Shown here piece by piece: positions 18,426 to 27,006 of a DNA stretch of 64,000 nt (positions are counted from its first letter, which is position 1; each line of letters opens with the position of its first letter). Under the pieces are notes generated by a model that was given only the letters and a program-made list of their open reading frames with translations, was not told where the DNA came from and made no database searches. Source of the stretch: JAZKBN01 sp040388605 (GTDB lineage: Bacteria > Bacteroidota > Bacteroidia > Cytophagales > Flexibacteraceae); the NCBI GenBank assembly GCA_040388605.1, contig JAZKBN010000022.1, positions 56,565 to 120,564 on the forward strand, given 5' to 3'. Made by a program: the position numbers and the translations under genes.

Positions 18426-19178
18426 TTATTTCTTTACGCCTTCTTTTATCCAATCGTAGCCGTTTTCTTCCAGCTTAAGGGCCAAATCACGATCTCCGCT
18501 GAGCACTATGCGGCCGTTGTAAAGCACGTGCACCACATCGGGTACTATATAATCGAGCAGGCGTTGGTAGTGGGTAATAACTATGGTTGCGTTTTCGGGG
18601 CTTTTGAGCAGGTTAACACCACCGGCAACAATGCGCAGGGCATCAATATCGAGGCCGCTGTCGGTTTCATCAAGCAGGGCCAGCTTAGGGGCCAGCATAG
18701 CCATCTGGAAAATCTCGTTGCGTTTTTTCTCGCCGCCGCTGAAGCCTTCGTTCAGGCTGCGGCTTAAAAGGGCCTGGTCTATTTCCACCAGCTTCATTTT
18801 TTCCTTCATCAGCTTCAGGAAGCTGACGGCATCAAGAGGCTCCTGCCCGCGGTGCTTACGCACTTCGTTCACGGCAGATTTCAGGAAATTGGTAGTGCTT
18901 ACACCCGGAATTTCAACGGGGTATTGGAATGCTAAAAATATGCCTTCGCGGGCACGAATCTCGGGTGCGAGCTCCAGTAGGTCCTGTCCCATGAACTCAA
19001 CAGAGCCTTCGGTAACCTCGTAATCTGGTCGGCCGGCCAAAACAGATGCCAGCGTACTTTTTCCCGAACCGTTAGGGCCCATTATGGCGTGCACTTCGCC
19101 GGCTTTTACTTCCAGGTTAATGCCTTTCAGTATTTCTTTTTCGCCCGTGCGGGCATGCAGGTTGGTTATTTTAAGCAT
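18426..19178 (-). CDS. sufC: Fe-S cluster assembly ATPase SufC
   Basis: A 250-residue soluble ABC-type ATPase of the SUF system. Walker A is GPNGSGKSTLAS (~residues 34-45), the signature is FSGGEKKRNEI (~147-157), and Walker B with its extension is LALLDETDSGLDIDAL (~165-180), followed by the switch histidine in VITHYQRLLDYI. The FSGGEKKR form of the signature is specific to SufC. It binds the SufB-SufD heterodimer and drives conformational change during cluster assembly. sufB lies 1.8 kb upstream, separated by an Old Yellow Enzyme gene and a small membrane-protein gene. Confidence 0.95.
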   Translation of the reverse strand: MLKITNLHARTGEKEILKGINLEVKAGEVHAIMGPNGSGKSTLASVLAGRPDYEVTEGSVEFMGQDLLELAPEIRAREGIFLAFQYPVEIPGVSTTNFLKSAVNEVRKHRGQEPLDAVSFLKLMKEKMKLVEIDQALLSRSLNEGFSGGEKKRNEIFQMAMLAPKLALLDETDSGLDIDALRIVAGGVNLLKSPENATIVITHYQRLLDYIVPDVVHVLYNGRIVLSGDRDLALKLEENGYDWIKEGVKK

Positions 19179-19369
19179 TTTTTCATGCGGGAAATCAGCG
19201 TGTTATGCCAAAACCCCTAATGTATTTATTTTTGGTATTCGCGGTTAAACCATTCGGCCACCCTGAATTCGGGTGCAAAGATGGTAAAAATAAGGGGCAA
19301 AGCGGCAACAGGATGGCAAATGAGGGAAAGCTGCCTTCAATCTATACGCGGTACCCGGTGAGGGGCATA

Positions 19370-19419
19370 AAAACGATCTTCGGGAAAAGCAGGTTCAGCC
19401 ATTTCCGGAAGATCGTTTT
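19370..19419 (-). terminator. Terminator after the small membrane protein gene
   Basis: 18-bp stem with one mismatch (19370-19387 with 19402-19419). It lies between the small membrane-protein gene and sufC, so sufCD probably have a separate promoter or rely on read-through. Confidence 0.75.
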
Positions 19420-19470
19420 AAAAGCCCGGGCTATGCCGGTTAATTTTAAATGCGGTTATAGTAAGCAGGC

Positions 19471-19764
19471 CTACCAGCCTTTTTCTTTTTTCTTACGCTC
19501 TTCCTCGGTCCATTCAATTTCAATGGCTTCAATGGGTTTGGGAGGGGCGGTTAAATCATGCTTCTTTTTGCTCCAGAAGCCTGCTGCTTTACCTAACAGG
19601 AAAACAGCAATAATGGCATAAATGCTGATTATGAAGTAAACGGCATTACCCATGCGCTCACTATGGTCACGCATAAAATAAGTGTACGCCAGGGCGGGGG
19701 CCAGGCAAACAATAAGGGCAAGAATACCCGGATGTACAAATTTGTTACTTTTCTCTACGGCCAT
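19471..19764 (-). CDS. Small two-helix membrane protein of unknown function
   Basis: A 97-residue protein beginning MAVEKSNKFVHPG. Two hydrophobic helices (GILALIVCLAPALAYTYF and AVYFIISIYAIIAVFLLG) are joined by a short charged loop, and the C-terminal tail ends in TEEERKKKEKGW. A longer frame reaches 19947, but that extension overlaps the Old Yellow Enzyme gene; ATG at 19764 lies 22 bases after that gene, which suggests cotranscription. I do not recognise the family. It is followed by a terminator (19370-19419). Confidence 0.65.
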   Translation of the reverse strand: MAVEKSNKFVHPGILALIVCLAPALAYTYFMRDHSERMGNAVYFIISIYAIIAVFLLGKAAGFWSKKKHDLTAPPKPIEAIEIEWTEEERKKKEKGW

Positions 19765-19786
19765 TTTCCGTTGACGGTTGTGGAAA

Positions 19787-20887
19787 TTATTTTGTGGAAT
19801 TGCCCGGGTTCCATACCGGGTAATCTGTGTATCCTTTAACTGATCCTGAATAAAAGGTGGCCGTATCGGCCTTGTTATCCAAGGGGTAATTGTTTTGTAT
19901 GCGTTCTGCCAAATCAGGGTTGCTGATAAACAGCTTCCCGAAGGCAATTAAATCAGGCATGCCCTGCCGCAAATCTTTTTCTGCAGATTCAGGGGTATGT
20001 CCGCCGCAGAAAATAAGCGTTCCGCTGAACTCATTGCGCAGCATTTGCTTTGTTTCCTCAGGCAGGGTGTAGGTTGCGCCCAATGGGGGCAGGGCAACAT
20101 GCAGGTAAACTATGCCTATATCATCGAGCCCGCGCACAAGGCTGCGGTAGGTTTCCTCCAAATCTTCATAAGGCTCCATATCACCGTTTCTTCCGTATGG
20201 CGATATGCGGAGGCCGACCTTATCTTTACCTATGGCTTCGGCAATTTCTTCGGCAACCTCCAATACAAACCTGCACCTGTTTTCAGGACTGCCGCCATAT
20301 TTATCGATACGTTGGTTGCTTCGGGGACTCAGGAATTCCTCGAGCAGGTAGCCGTTGGCAGCATGCATTTCCACACCGTCGAAACCGGCAGAAATGGCAT
20401 TTATTGACGCGTTTACGAATTCGGCCTGTGCCAGCTCTATCTCGGTGAGGTCCATTTCCTCGGGCACCGGCAGGGGCTTCATGCCTTCGGCTGTGTACAT
20501 TTGCCCTTTGGCCTGTATGGCAGAGGGGGCAATTACTTTAGAGCCTTCGGGCAGGTTAAGTGCATGGGTTATTCGGCCGGTGTGCATCAGCTGCACAAAA
20601 ATGTGTCCGCCTTTGGCATGCACGGCAGCGGTTACAGGCTTCCATGCATCCGTTTGCTCCTTATTGTAAATACCGGGGATGTTGGTATAACCCAGTCCGT
20701 TCGGCGAGGGCGATGTACCTTCGGTAATAATAAGCCCCGCACCTGCACGCTGACCATAGTACTCGGCCATTAATGCTGTAGGTATATTGCCGGGTGCCCT
20801 TGAACGAGTCATGGGAGCCATTACCAGCCGGTTTTTCAGGATAATTTCGCCCAGTTCGGCAGGCGAGAAAAGCGTATTATTTGCCAC
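19787..20887 (-). CDS. Old Yellow Enzyme family alkene reductase (NADH:flavin oxidoreductase)
   Basis: A 366-residue FMN-dependent TIM-barrel enzyme that reduces activated C=C bonds or nitro compounds with NAD(P)H. Family features are MAPMTRSRA near the N-terminus, the substrate-binding His/Asn and nearby Tyr in HAANGYLLEEFL (~residues 174-185), then SPRSNQRIDKYGGSPENR, and a C-terminal FMN-phosphate segment around FCGGHTPESAE and IAFGKLFISNPDL. The start is GTG at 20887. It sits between sufB and the small membrane protein, about 95 bases after sufB, an uncommon place for such an enzyme. NemA-like in pattern; the natural substrate is unknown. Confidence 0.9.
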   Translation of the reverse strand: MANNTLFSPAELGEIILKNRLVMAPMTRSRAPGNIPTALMAEYYGQRAGAGLIITEGTSPSPNGLGYTNIPGIYNKEQTDAWKPVTAAVHAKGGHIFVQLMHTGRITHALNLPEGSKVIAPSAIQAKGQMYTAEGMKPLPVPEEMDLTEIELAQAEFVNASINAISAGFDGVEMHAANGYLLEEFLSPRSNQRIDKYGGSPENRCRFVLEVAEEIAEAIGKDKVGLRISPYGRNGDMEPYEDLEETYRSLVRGLDDIGIVYLHVALPPLGATYTLPEETKQMLRNEFSGTLIFCGGHTPESAEKDLRQGMPDLIAFGKLFISNPDLAERIQNNYPLDNKADTATFYSGSVKGYTDYPVWNPGNSTK

Positions 20888-20982
20888 AGTCTTTCTTAGC
20901 GGAGTATATCAGGAGCCGGGAACGGCGAGCCCCATGAACCATACAGGATCAGCAGCTCAGTTGTTCCCTGTTGCCGGGTTCA

Positions 20983-22428
20983 TTACCCTACACTCCCTTC
21001 CAAACTGATAGCAAGCAATTTTTGAGCCTCAACCGCAAACTCCATGGGAAGCTGGTTTAAAACCTCGCGGGCATAGCCGTTTACAATAAGGGCCACGGCA
21101 TCTTCGGTGCTTATGCCGCGCTGGTTGCAGTAGAAAAGGCGGTCTTCGCCAATTTTACTGGTGGTTGCCTCGTGCTCAACGTGTGCGCTCTTGTTGTGAA
21201 CTTCTATATAAGGGAAAGTATGCGCCCCGCATTTGTCGCCCATGAGCAGGCTGTCGCATTGGCTGAAGTTGCGGGCTTTTTCGGCGCGCTTCATTACTTT
21301 CACCAAACCGCGGTAGCTGTTCTGGCTGCGACCTGCAGATATACCCTTGCTCACAATGCGGCTGGTGGTGTGCCTGCCTATGTGGGTCATTTTGGTACCG
21401 GTATCGGCCTGCTGGTAGTTGTTGGTTACGGCTACGCTGTAGAACTCGCCCACGCTGTAATCACCTTTAAGAATTACGCTGGGGTATTTCCAGGTAATGG
21501 CCGAACCGGTTTCAACCTGTGTCCAGGAAATTTTACTGCGATCACCGTTGCAGATGCCGCGCTTGGTTACAAAGTTGTAAATACCGCCTTTTCCGTTCTT
21601 ATCGCCGGGGTACCAGTTTTGAACAGTGCTGTATTTTATATGGGCATCGGCTTGGGCAATAAGCTCCACCACGGCGGCATGCAATTGGTTTTCGTCGCGC
21701 ATGGGGGCCGTGCAGCCTTCCAGGTAGCTTACATAGCTGCCTTCTTCGGCAATAATGAGCGTGCGCTCAAACTGGCCTGTATTCGCGGCGTTTATGCGGA
21801 AATAGGTGCTGAGCTCCATAGGGCAGCGAACGCCCTTGGGTATGTAGCAGAATGAGCCGTCGGAAAAAACGGCCTGGTTGAGGGCGGCAAAGTAGTTATC
21901 GGTAGCGGGAACAACGGTGCCTATGTATTTGCGTACAAGATCAGGGTGGTTGGCCACTGCTTCGCTGAGCGAGCAGAAAATAATGCCCATTTCTCCCAGC
22001 TTGGCTTTAAAGGTGGTGGTAATGCTTACGCTGTCGATAACGGCATCTACGGCAACGCCGCTGAGGCGTTTTTGCTCATCGAGGCTGATACCCAGCTTTT
22101 CGAAAGTTGCACGCAGCTCAGGATCTATTTCATCGAGGCTGTTGAGGCTTACCTTTTGTTTGGGGGCGCTGTAGTAAATAATATCCTGGTAGTTAATTTC
22201 AGGAATAACTACGTTCTGCCATTTGGGCATGGTGAGGGTAAGCCAGAGGCGGTAGGCTTTCAGCCTCCATTCCAGCATCCATTCAGGCTCGTTCTTTTTG
22301 GCGGAAATAAAGCGGATGGTATCTTCCGTCAGGCCGCGCGGGGCCTCATCGGCCTCAATATCAGTAGTAAAGCCGTACTTATATTCTGCGCTTGTAATGC
22401 TCTCCAGAACGGCGTTCTCCTTGCTCAT
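20983..22428 (-). CDS. sufB: Fe-S cluster assembly protein SufB
   Basis: A 481-residue scaffold subunit of the SufBCD complex. Typical segments are YYSAPKQK near the N-terminus, QAVFSDGSFCYIPKGVRCPM (~residues 195-214), TLIIAEEGSYVSYLEGCTAP with the conserved Cys, and KGISAGRSQNSYRGLVKV. The C-terminal SufB core (MGDKCGAHTFPYIEV, HEATTSKIGEDRLFYC) carries cluster-assembly residues. It is the first gene of the minus-strand suf run and divergent from the TacAT-like pair. A minus-strand TATTTTTG -7 box is at 22509-22516. Confidence 0.95.
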   Translation of the reverse strand: MSKENAVLESITSAEYKYGFTTDIEADEAPRGLTEDTIRFISAKKNEPEWMLEWRLKAYRLWLTLTMPKWQNVVIPEINYQDIIYYSAPKQKVSLNSLDEIDPELRATFEKLGISLDEQKRLSGVAVDAVIDSVSITTTFKAKLGEMGIIFCSLSEAVANHPDLVRKYIGTVVPATDNYFAALNQAVFSDGSFCYIPKGVRCPMELSTYFRINAANTGQFERTLIIAEEGSYVSYLEGCTAPMRDENQLHAAVVELIAQADAHIKYSTVQNWYPGDKNGKGGIYNFVTKRGICNGDRSKISWTQVETGSAITWKYPSVILKGDYSVGEFYSVAVTNNYQQADTGTKMTHIGRHTTSRIVSKGISAGRSQNSYRGLVKVMKRAEKARNFSQCDSLLMGDKCGAHTFPYIEVHNKSAHVEHEATTSKIGEDRLFYCNQRGISTEDAVALIVNGYAREVLNQLPMEFAVEAQKLLAISLEGSVG

Positions 22429-22508
22429 AGTTTGTTATTTTAATACTGACCCCATACATAAAACAGCCCTTTGCCGGGCTTTGTTTGGAACCTGTATAAA
22501 TTGGAAGA

Positions 22509-22516
22509 CAAAAATA
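22509..22516 (-). promoter_or_regulatory. -7 box of sufB
   Basis: Reads TATTTTTG on the minus strand, matching TAnnTTTG, about 80 bases upstream of the sufB ATG. No good -33 element is seen. Confidence 0.35.
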
Positions 22517-22630
22517 AGGAATTTTTACAGGAAACCGGGGAATAAAAACTTGAGTGTCGGAATTGAAAGCAATTGCCATGATTGCCCCGGGAGCCCACAC
22601 TTTTCGGCAGATGTTAATGCAGCTGCACTT

Positions 22631-22661
22631 TTTGGGGTAAAGGAAATATATTGTAAATTTG
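22631..22661 (+). promoter_or_regulatory. Promoter of the TacA/TacT-like operon
   Basis: TTTG (22631-22634), a 19-base spacer and TAAATTTG (22654-22661) fit the Bacteroidota sigma-A consensus fully. The predicted start is near 22668, giving a leader of about 13 nt before the antitoxin ATG. Confidence 0.7.
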
Positions 22662-22680
22662 GATAAGCAATTACGACATT

Positions 22681-23013
22681 ATGAAAAAGGTTTTGGAAGC
22701 TGACCAGGTAATCACATTTGAACCCGTATTACCGAAGGAAATGAAGCGCCTGTTCGAGAAGGCGGCAAATATTGGCGGCTTCAATTCTGTCTGGGATTTT
22801 ATTATTTCATCGGCTACCGCAAAAGCTGAGGCAATGGTTGAGTCTGACCCTGGAAATGAGGCGATTAAAAGGTTGAAAATGACCGAAGACCCTAATTTCT
22901 TTACTTCGGAAGCAGACAGAAAACACTTCTTTGATACCCTTATGAATCCTCCGGAGCCAAACGAAGCTTTAAAAGCCGCTTTTAAGAAATATAAAGCTGC
23001 CGGAAATGTATGA
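22681..23013 (+). CDS. DUF1778/TacA-like antitoxin
   Basis: A 110-residue protein resembling DUF1778 (TacA) antitoxins. An N-terminal ribbon-helix-helix-like part (QVITFEPVLPKEMKRLFEKA ... VWDFIISSATAKAEAMV) is followed by an acidic, proline-containing tail (EDPNFFTSEADRKHFFDTLM NPPEPNEAL) that in this family covers the toxin active site. It would repress its own promoter as a complex with the toxin. Its stop overlaps the toxin start by four bases (ATGA), typical of an obligate pair. Divergent from sufB. Confidence 0.8.
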   Translation: MKKVLEADQVITFEPVLPKEMKRLFEKAANIGGFNSVWDFIISSATAKAEAMVESDPGNEAIKRLKMTEDPNFFTSEADRKHFFDTLMNPPEPNEALKAAFKKYKAAGNV

Positions 23014-23525
23014 GCTACCAAACAGTACATTTATCAGGCGAATATCAAAAACAGCTTTTCTCGTGCGGTAATGAAAAGCTTGACACCTACCTGCATAAGC
23101 AAGCCGGCCAGGAAGTAAAGAAAAATTATGCCGCTGCCTTTATTCTGCCGGGCAACGATCCTGTTAAAGGATTAATTATTAAGGGTTATTATACTTTGTC
23201 GGGCACGGGGGTGCCTAAAGACCAGGCACCTGAAGAAATTGCAGGTAAAATACCTTACAGGATTATTCCGTCAATTCTAATTGGCAGACTCGCAGTTGAT
23301 CAGAATTTTCAAAGGCAGGGTTTAGGCGAACTTTTACTTTCTGATGCATTGGCTCGCATTTACGACCTATCTAAAACACTTGGCCTCTTTGTAGTATGCG
23401 TAGATCCTATTGATGAGCGCGCAGTTATTTTTTATTCTAAGTTCGGCTTTATTCTCAGGCCTGAAAACGGCCAAATGTTCCTGCCGATGAGCGTAGTTCA
23501 AAAAATGATTACAGGGCAGAGATAA
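23010..23525 (+). CDS. GNAT-family acetyltransferase toxin, TacT-like
   Basis: A 171-residue GCN5-related N-acetyltransferase. The acetyl-CoA loop is visible as RLAVDQNFQRQGLGELLLSD (~residues 94-113), and the C-terminal substrate-side tyrosine as AVIFYSKFGF (~136-145). Together with the upstream DUF1778-like gene this matches the TacAT/AtaRT class, whose toxins acetylate the amino group of charged tRNAs and block translation. Which tRNA is used cannot be read from the sequence. The start codon overlaps the antitoxin stop. The following 626 bases to pckA contain no gene; only an AT-rich leader and the pckA promoter are visible. Confidence 0.85.
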   Translation: MSYQTVHLSGEYQKQLFSCGNEKLDTYLHKQAGQEVKKNYAAAFILPGNDPVKGLIIKGYYTLSGTGVPKDQAPEEIAGKIPYRIIPSILIGRLAVDQNFQRQGLGELLLSDALARIYDLSKTLGLFVVCVDPIDERAVIFYSKFGFILRPENGQMFLPMSVVQKMITGQR

Positions 23526-24057
23526 CAGAATTCTGCATGCCGGCTTTCCCGGCCGCAAAAATTCATACCCCGCAATTTCCGGGCCTTTTTTACCTGCTAA
23601 ACCCATACCTCTTTTGAATACTTGTTAATCGGCATTGGTATGCCTGATTGGCATGACTATGGAATAATTTTACTCAGGCAACACAATCAGCCGGGGCTTT
23701 CCGAAACCTTGTTACTACCCTGCTCTTTGCGCCTAATCCTGAATAATTATACCCGAAAATCAGGATCGAAAATTGCACGCTGATATGCAGGCAGAAAGCC
23801 CCAAACCCGTTTTAAACCGCACCAGGTAAGCCAAACAATAAAACAGGCAGTTCAGGGCAGCGAAAGCCCCCGAAACAAAGCATGACCCGTTTGCATGATA
23901 TATTGCACTATTACAATATTAAAGCAAAATAAATAAATCAACTGTTGCAACAACAAACACACATATTATTTGGCAAAATCCTGAATACGGCTCAAACATC
24001 ACAGGTAACCCGCAGCCATTGCTGAAATTACGGTCGAATTAAAAAATATTATTTGGT

Positions 24058-24089
24058 TTTGCCATTAAAATAAAAACTCAATATATTTG
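24058..24089 (+). promoter_or_regulatory. pckA promoter
   Basis: TTTG (24058-24061), a 20-base spacer and TATATTTG (24082-24089) match the Bacteroidota consensus. The predicted start near 24095 gives a leader of about 57 nt. The preceding ~200 bases are strongly AT-rich. Confidence 0.7.
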
Positions 24090-24151
24090 AAACTGTTTGA
24101 ACAATTTCAATACAGGCACACCCACGAAAACCTATTAATACTACGTTTAAA

Positions 24152-25771
24152 ATGAACAATAACGAAAAAATGAAGGCAGCTAACTCTGATTTGGAAGCCC
24201 TGGGCATTCGCACAGGCGGAACAGTTTACAGGAACCTGCCAGAGGCACAGCTGGCCGAAATGGCTGTTTGCAGGAACGAGGCCACTTTAAGCTCAACCGG
24301 CGCCCTTTGTGCCGACACCGGTGAGTTTACAGGCCGCAGCCCAGAAGACAAATTTTTTGTGAACGATGAGCTTACCCGCGATGCCATTTGGTGGGAAGGC
24401 GATTTTAACCACCCCGTTTCGCCGGAAACCTTTGAGCGCATGCTCGATAAAATGACCGGCTGGCTGAGCGGCAAAGATCTTTTTGTTTCAGACTTATTCG
24501 CCTGCGCCGATGAGCGCTACCGCATAAACCTGACCGCCATTACCACCACGGCCATTCACAACCTGTTCAGCCGCAATATGTTCATTCGCCCTTCTGCCGA
24601 AGAGCTTGAAAAATTCAGTACCGGTTTTACCGTTATCTGCGCCCCTGATTTTGAAGCCGATCCGGCTACCGACGGTGTTCCGCATAAAAACTTTGCCCTT
24701 ATTAACCTGAGCCGCAAAATTATTCTTGTAGGCGGCACAGGCTATACCGGCGAAATAAAGAAAGGCATTTTCAGCGTGCTCAACTTTAACCTGCCGCACC
24801 TCGAAAAAGTAATGAGCATGCACTGCAGCGCCAACATAGGCAAAGCCGGCGATACCGCGGTATTCTTTGGCCTCAGCGGAACAGGTAAAACCACCCTGAG
24901 CGCCGACCCTGAGCGCAGCCTCATTGGTGACGACGAGCACGGCTGGAGCGATACCGGCGTGTTCAACTTTGAAGGCGGCTGCTATGCCAAGGTGATTCGC
25001 CTGAGCAAGGAGCAGGAACCCGAAATTTGGGATGCCGTTAAATTCGGGGCCATTGTAGAAAATACAAGATACTACCCCGGCACCCGCAAAATCAATTACG
25101 AAGACACTTCCGTAACTGAGAACACCCGTGTAAGCTATCCCCTCAACCACATTCCAAACGCAAAAGTGCCATCGGTTGGCGGTATTCCTAAGAATATATT
25201 TTTCCTGGCCTCAGACAGCTTCGGCGTTTTCCCGCCAATCAGCAAGCTGAGTCCTGAGCAGGCCATGTTTCACTTCGTATCGGGTTACACAGCAAAAGTA
25301 GCCGGTACCGAGATGGGAGTTAAAGAGCCCAAGCCCACCTTCAGCACCTGCTTCGGCGCACCTTTTATGCCCCTGCACCCAAGCAAGTATGCCGAGCTGT
25401 TGGGTAAAAAGATAAAAGAAAACGAGGTTAAAATCTGGCTCGTGAACACCGGCTGGACAGGCGGAAAATACGGTACCGGCAAGCGCATGAAGCTTGACTA
25501 TACCCGCGCCATGATTACCGCCGCCCTCAACGGCGAGCTTGACAATGTGAACTACCACGAGCACCCCAATTTCGGTTTCATGATACCGGAAACCTGCCCC
25601 AATGTGCCTGCTGAAATACTCGATACACGCAATACCTGGGCCGATAAGGACGCCTACGACAGCCAGGCCGATGAGCTTGCCGGCATGTTCCTGAAAAACT
25701 TCGAAAAATTCAGTGCGGAAGCCGATGAGGCCATTAAAAAAGGCGCTCCCAAAGTAAGGGAAGAGGCATAA
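24152..25771 (+). CDS. pckA: Phosphoenolpyruvate carboxykinase (ATP)
   Basis: A 539-residue cytoplasmic enzyme converting oxaloacetate plus ATP to phosphoenolpyruvate, the first committed gluconeogenic step. The PEPCK P-loop GLSGTGKTTLSADPER (~residues 243-258), the metal-binding LIGDDEHGW (~261-269) and FEGGCYAK (~275-282) are all present, as is the substrate Arg in the FTGRSPEDKF segment near residue 60. Length is typical of the ATP-dependent class. It has its own promoter and is followed after 82 bases by fbp, with a hairpin at about 25803-25825 between the two that lacks a T run, so partial read-through is plausible. Confidence 0.97.
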   Translation: MNNNEKMKAANSDLEALGIRTGGTVYRNLPEAQLAEMAVCRNEATLSSTGALCADTGEFTGRSPEDKFFVNDELTRDAIWWEGDFNHPVSPETFERMLDKMTGWLSGKDLFVSDLFACADERYRINLTAITTTAIHNLFSRNMFIRPSAEELEKFSTGFTVICAPDFEADPATDGVPHKNFALINLSRKIILVGGTGYTGEIKKGIFSVLNFNLPHLEKVMSMHCSANIGKAGDTAVFFGLSGTGKTTLSADPERSLIGDDEHGWSDTGVFNFEGGCYAKVIRLSKEQEPEIWDAVKFGAIVENTRYYPGTRKINYEDTSVTENTRVSYPLNHIPNAKVPSVGGIPKNIFFLASDSFGVFPPISKLSPEQAMFHFVSGYTAKVAGTEMGVKEPKPTFSTCFGAPFMPLHPSKYAELLGKKIKENEVKIWLVNTGWTGGKYGTGKRMKLDYTRAMITAALNGELDNVNYHEHPNFGFMIPETCPNVPAEILDTRNTWADKDAYDSQADELAGMFLKNFEKFSAEADEAIKKGAPKVREEA

Positions 25772-25853
25772 TACCCAATTCACAGCCATGCCCATAATAA
25801 TTGCAGCCGAACCTGTTCGGGCTGCCTGTTAATACACACCCTTTATACTCACA

Positions 25854-26888
25854 ATGAATAACGATATAGAAACCTTGGTTTTACCCATCGGCACCACGCT
25901 CGACAGGTTTATTATGCGAAACCAGGCCCGGTTCCCCTATGCGGCCGGCGAGCTTTCGCAGCTGCTGCGTGACATTGCCATTGCCGGAAAAATAGTGAAC
26001 CGTGAAATTAACCGGGCCGGGTTAATTAATATCAGCGGCAGCAACGGGAGCCAAAACGTTCAGGGCGAAGATCAGCAAAAGCTGGATGTAATTGCCAATA
26101 TCAGGTTTACCCGTGCCCTTACCAACGGCGGCGAAGTTTGCGCCATCATCAGCGAGGAAGAAGACGAGCTTATTGATACCGGCAACCGTTTCGGGAAATA
26201 CGTGGTAGCCATTGACCCGCTCGACGGCAGCAGCAATATAGATGTAAACGTGGCCGTAGGCACCATTTTCAGCATATACCGCAGGCGCAGCCCTGTTGGC
26301 GGACCCATTAACATGGACGATGTATTGCAGCCCGGTACCGCCCAGGTAGCCGGCGGATACATACTCTACGGCAGCAGCACCATGCTGGTATTCACAACCG
26401 GGCATGGCGTAAGCGGCTTTACTTATGAACCCAGCCTCGGGGAGTTTTACCTGAGCCACCCCGAGATAACCATTCCCGCCGACGGTAAGATTTACAGCTG
26501 CAACGAGGGCAATTACAATGAGTTTATTCCCCCCGCCCGCGCATATATAGACCATTGCCGGGAGAACACCTTAAGCTCACGCTACATTGGCTCTTTCGTG
26601 GCAGATTTCCACAGGAACCTGTTTAAGGGCGGCATTTTCCTGTATCCGCAGACATTAAAGGCCCCGGGCGGCAAGCTCAGGCTGATGTATGAATGCAACC
26701 CTCTTGCCTTTATTGCCGAGCAGGCCGGCGGCATGGCCACCGACGGCACCCAACGCATACTCACCATTAAACCCGACAGCCTGCACAAGCGCTGCCCGTT
26801 GTATATAGGTTCGCCCCGCATGGTGGAACGGGCAATAGCCTGTTTCGAGAAAGCAGAGCTTGAGGAAAAGCAAAGCATGGAAGCTTAG
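25854..26888 (+). CDS. fbp: Fructose-1,6-bisphosphatase class I
   Basis: A 344-residue enzyme hydrolysing fructose-1,6-bisphosphate to fructose-6-phosphate in gluconeogenesis. The metal-binding motif VAIDPLDGSSNIDVN (~residues 119-133) is intact, preceded by the ISEEEDEL acidic pair (~101-108). The C-terminal segment GGKLRLMYECNPLAFIAEQAGG (split as GGKLRLMYEC and NPLAFIAEQAGG) holds the conserved catalytic and sugar-phosphate residues. The position next to pckA joins the two control points of gluconeogenesis. It ends in a terminator whose T run overlaps the darT promoter. Confidence 0.96.
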   Translation: MNNDIETLVLPIGTTLDRFIMRNQARFPYAAGELSQLLRDIAIAGKIVNREINRAGLINISGSNGSQNVQGEDQQKLDVIANIRFTRALTNGGEVCAIISEEEDELIDTGNRFGKYVVAIDPLDGSSNIDVNVAVGTIFSIYRRRSPVGGPINMDDVLQPGTAQVAGGYILYGSSTMLVFTTGHGVSGFTYEPSLGEFYLSHPEITIPADGKIYSCNEGNYNEFIPPARAYIDHCRENTLSSRYIGSFVADFHRNLFKGGIFLYPQTLKAPGGKLRLMYECNPLAFIAEQAGGMATDGTQRILTIKPDSLHKRCPLYIGSPRMVERAIACFEKAELEEKQSMEA

Positions 26889-26915
26889 GAACATTGCATG
26901 AATGTGAATTTATGA

Positions 26916-26950
26916 AAGCGTTTCTGCCGGATGGCGGGGGCGCTTTTTTT
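26916..26950 (+). terminator. fbp terminator
   Basis: Stem AAAGCG/CGCTTT with GC-rich inner pairing, then seven Ts. The T run also supplies the TTTG -33 element of the darT promoter. Confidence 0.65.
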
Positions 26951-26978
26951 GGTATAGCCGGCATATTAATTAGATTTG
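26948..26978 (+). promoter_or_regulatory. darTG promoter
   Basis: TTTG (26948-26951), a 19-base spacer and TAGATTTG (26971-26978) match the consensus. The -33 element is built from the end of the fbp terminator. The predicted leader is about 20 nt. Confidence 0.7.
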
Positions 26979-27006
26979 CAATGCATGTAAGATTAAAAAT
27001 TAACCA

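Noticed and set aside
17193..18767. A 524-codon open frame antisense to sufD and sufC
   Set aside because: It spans two well-supported genes on the other strand and has no domain, promoter or terminator of its own.
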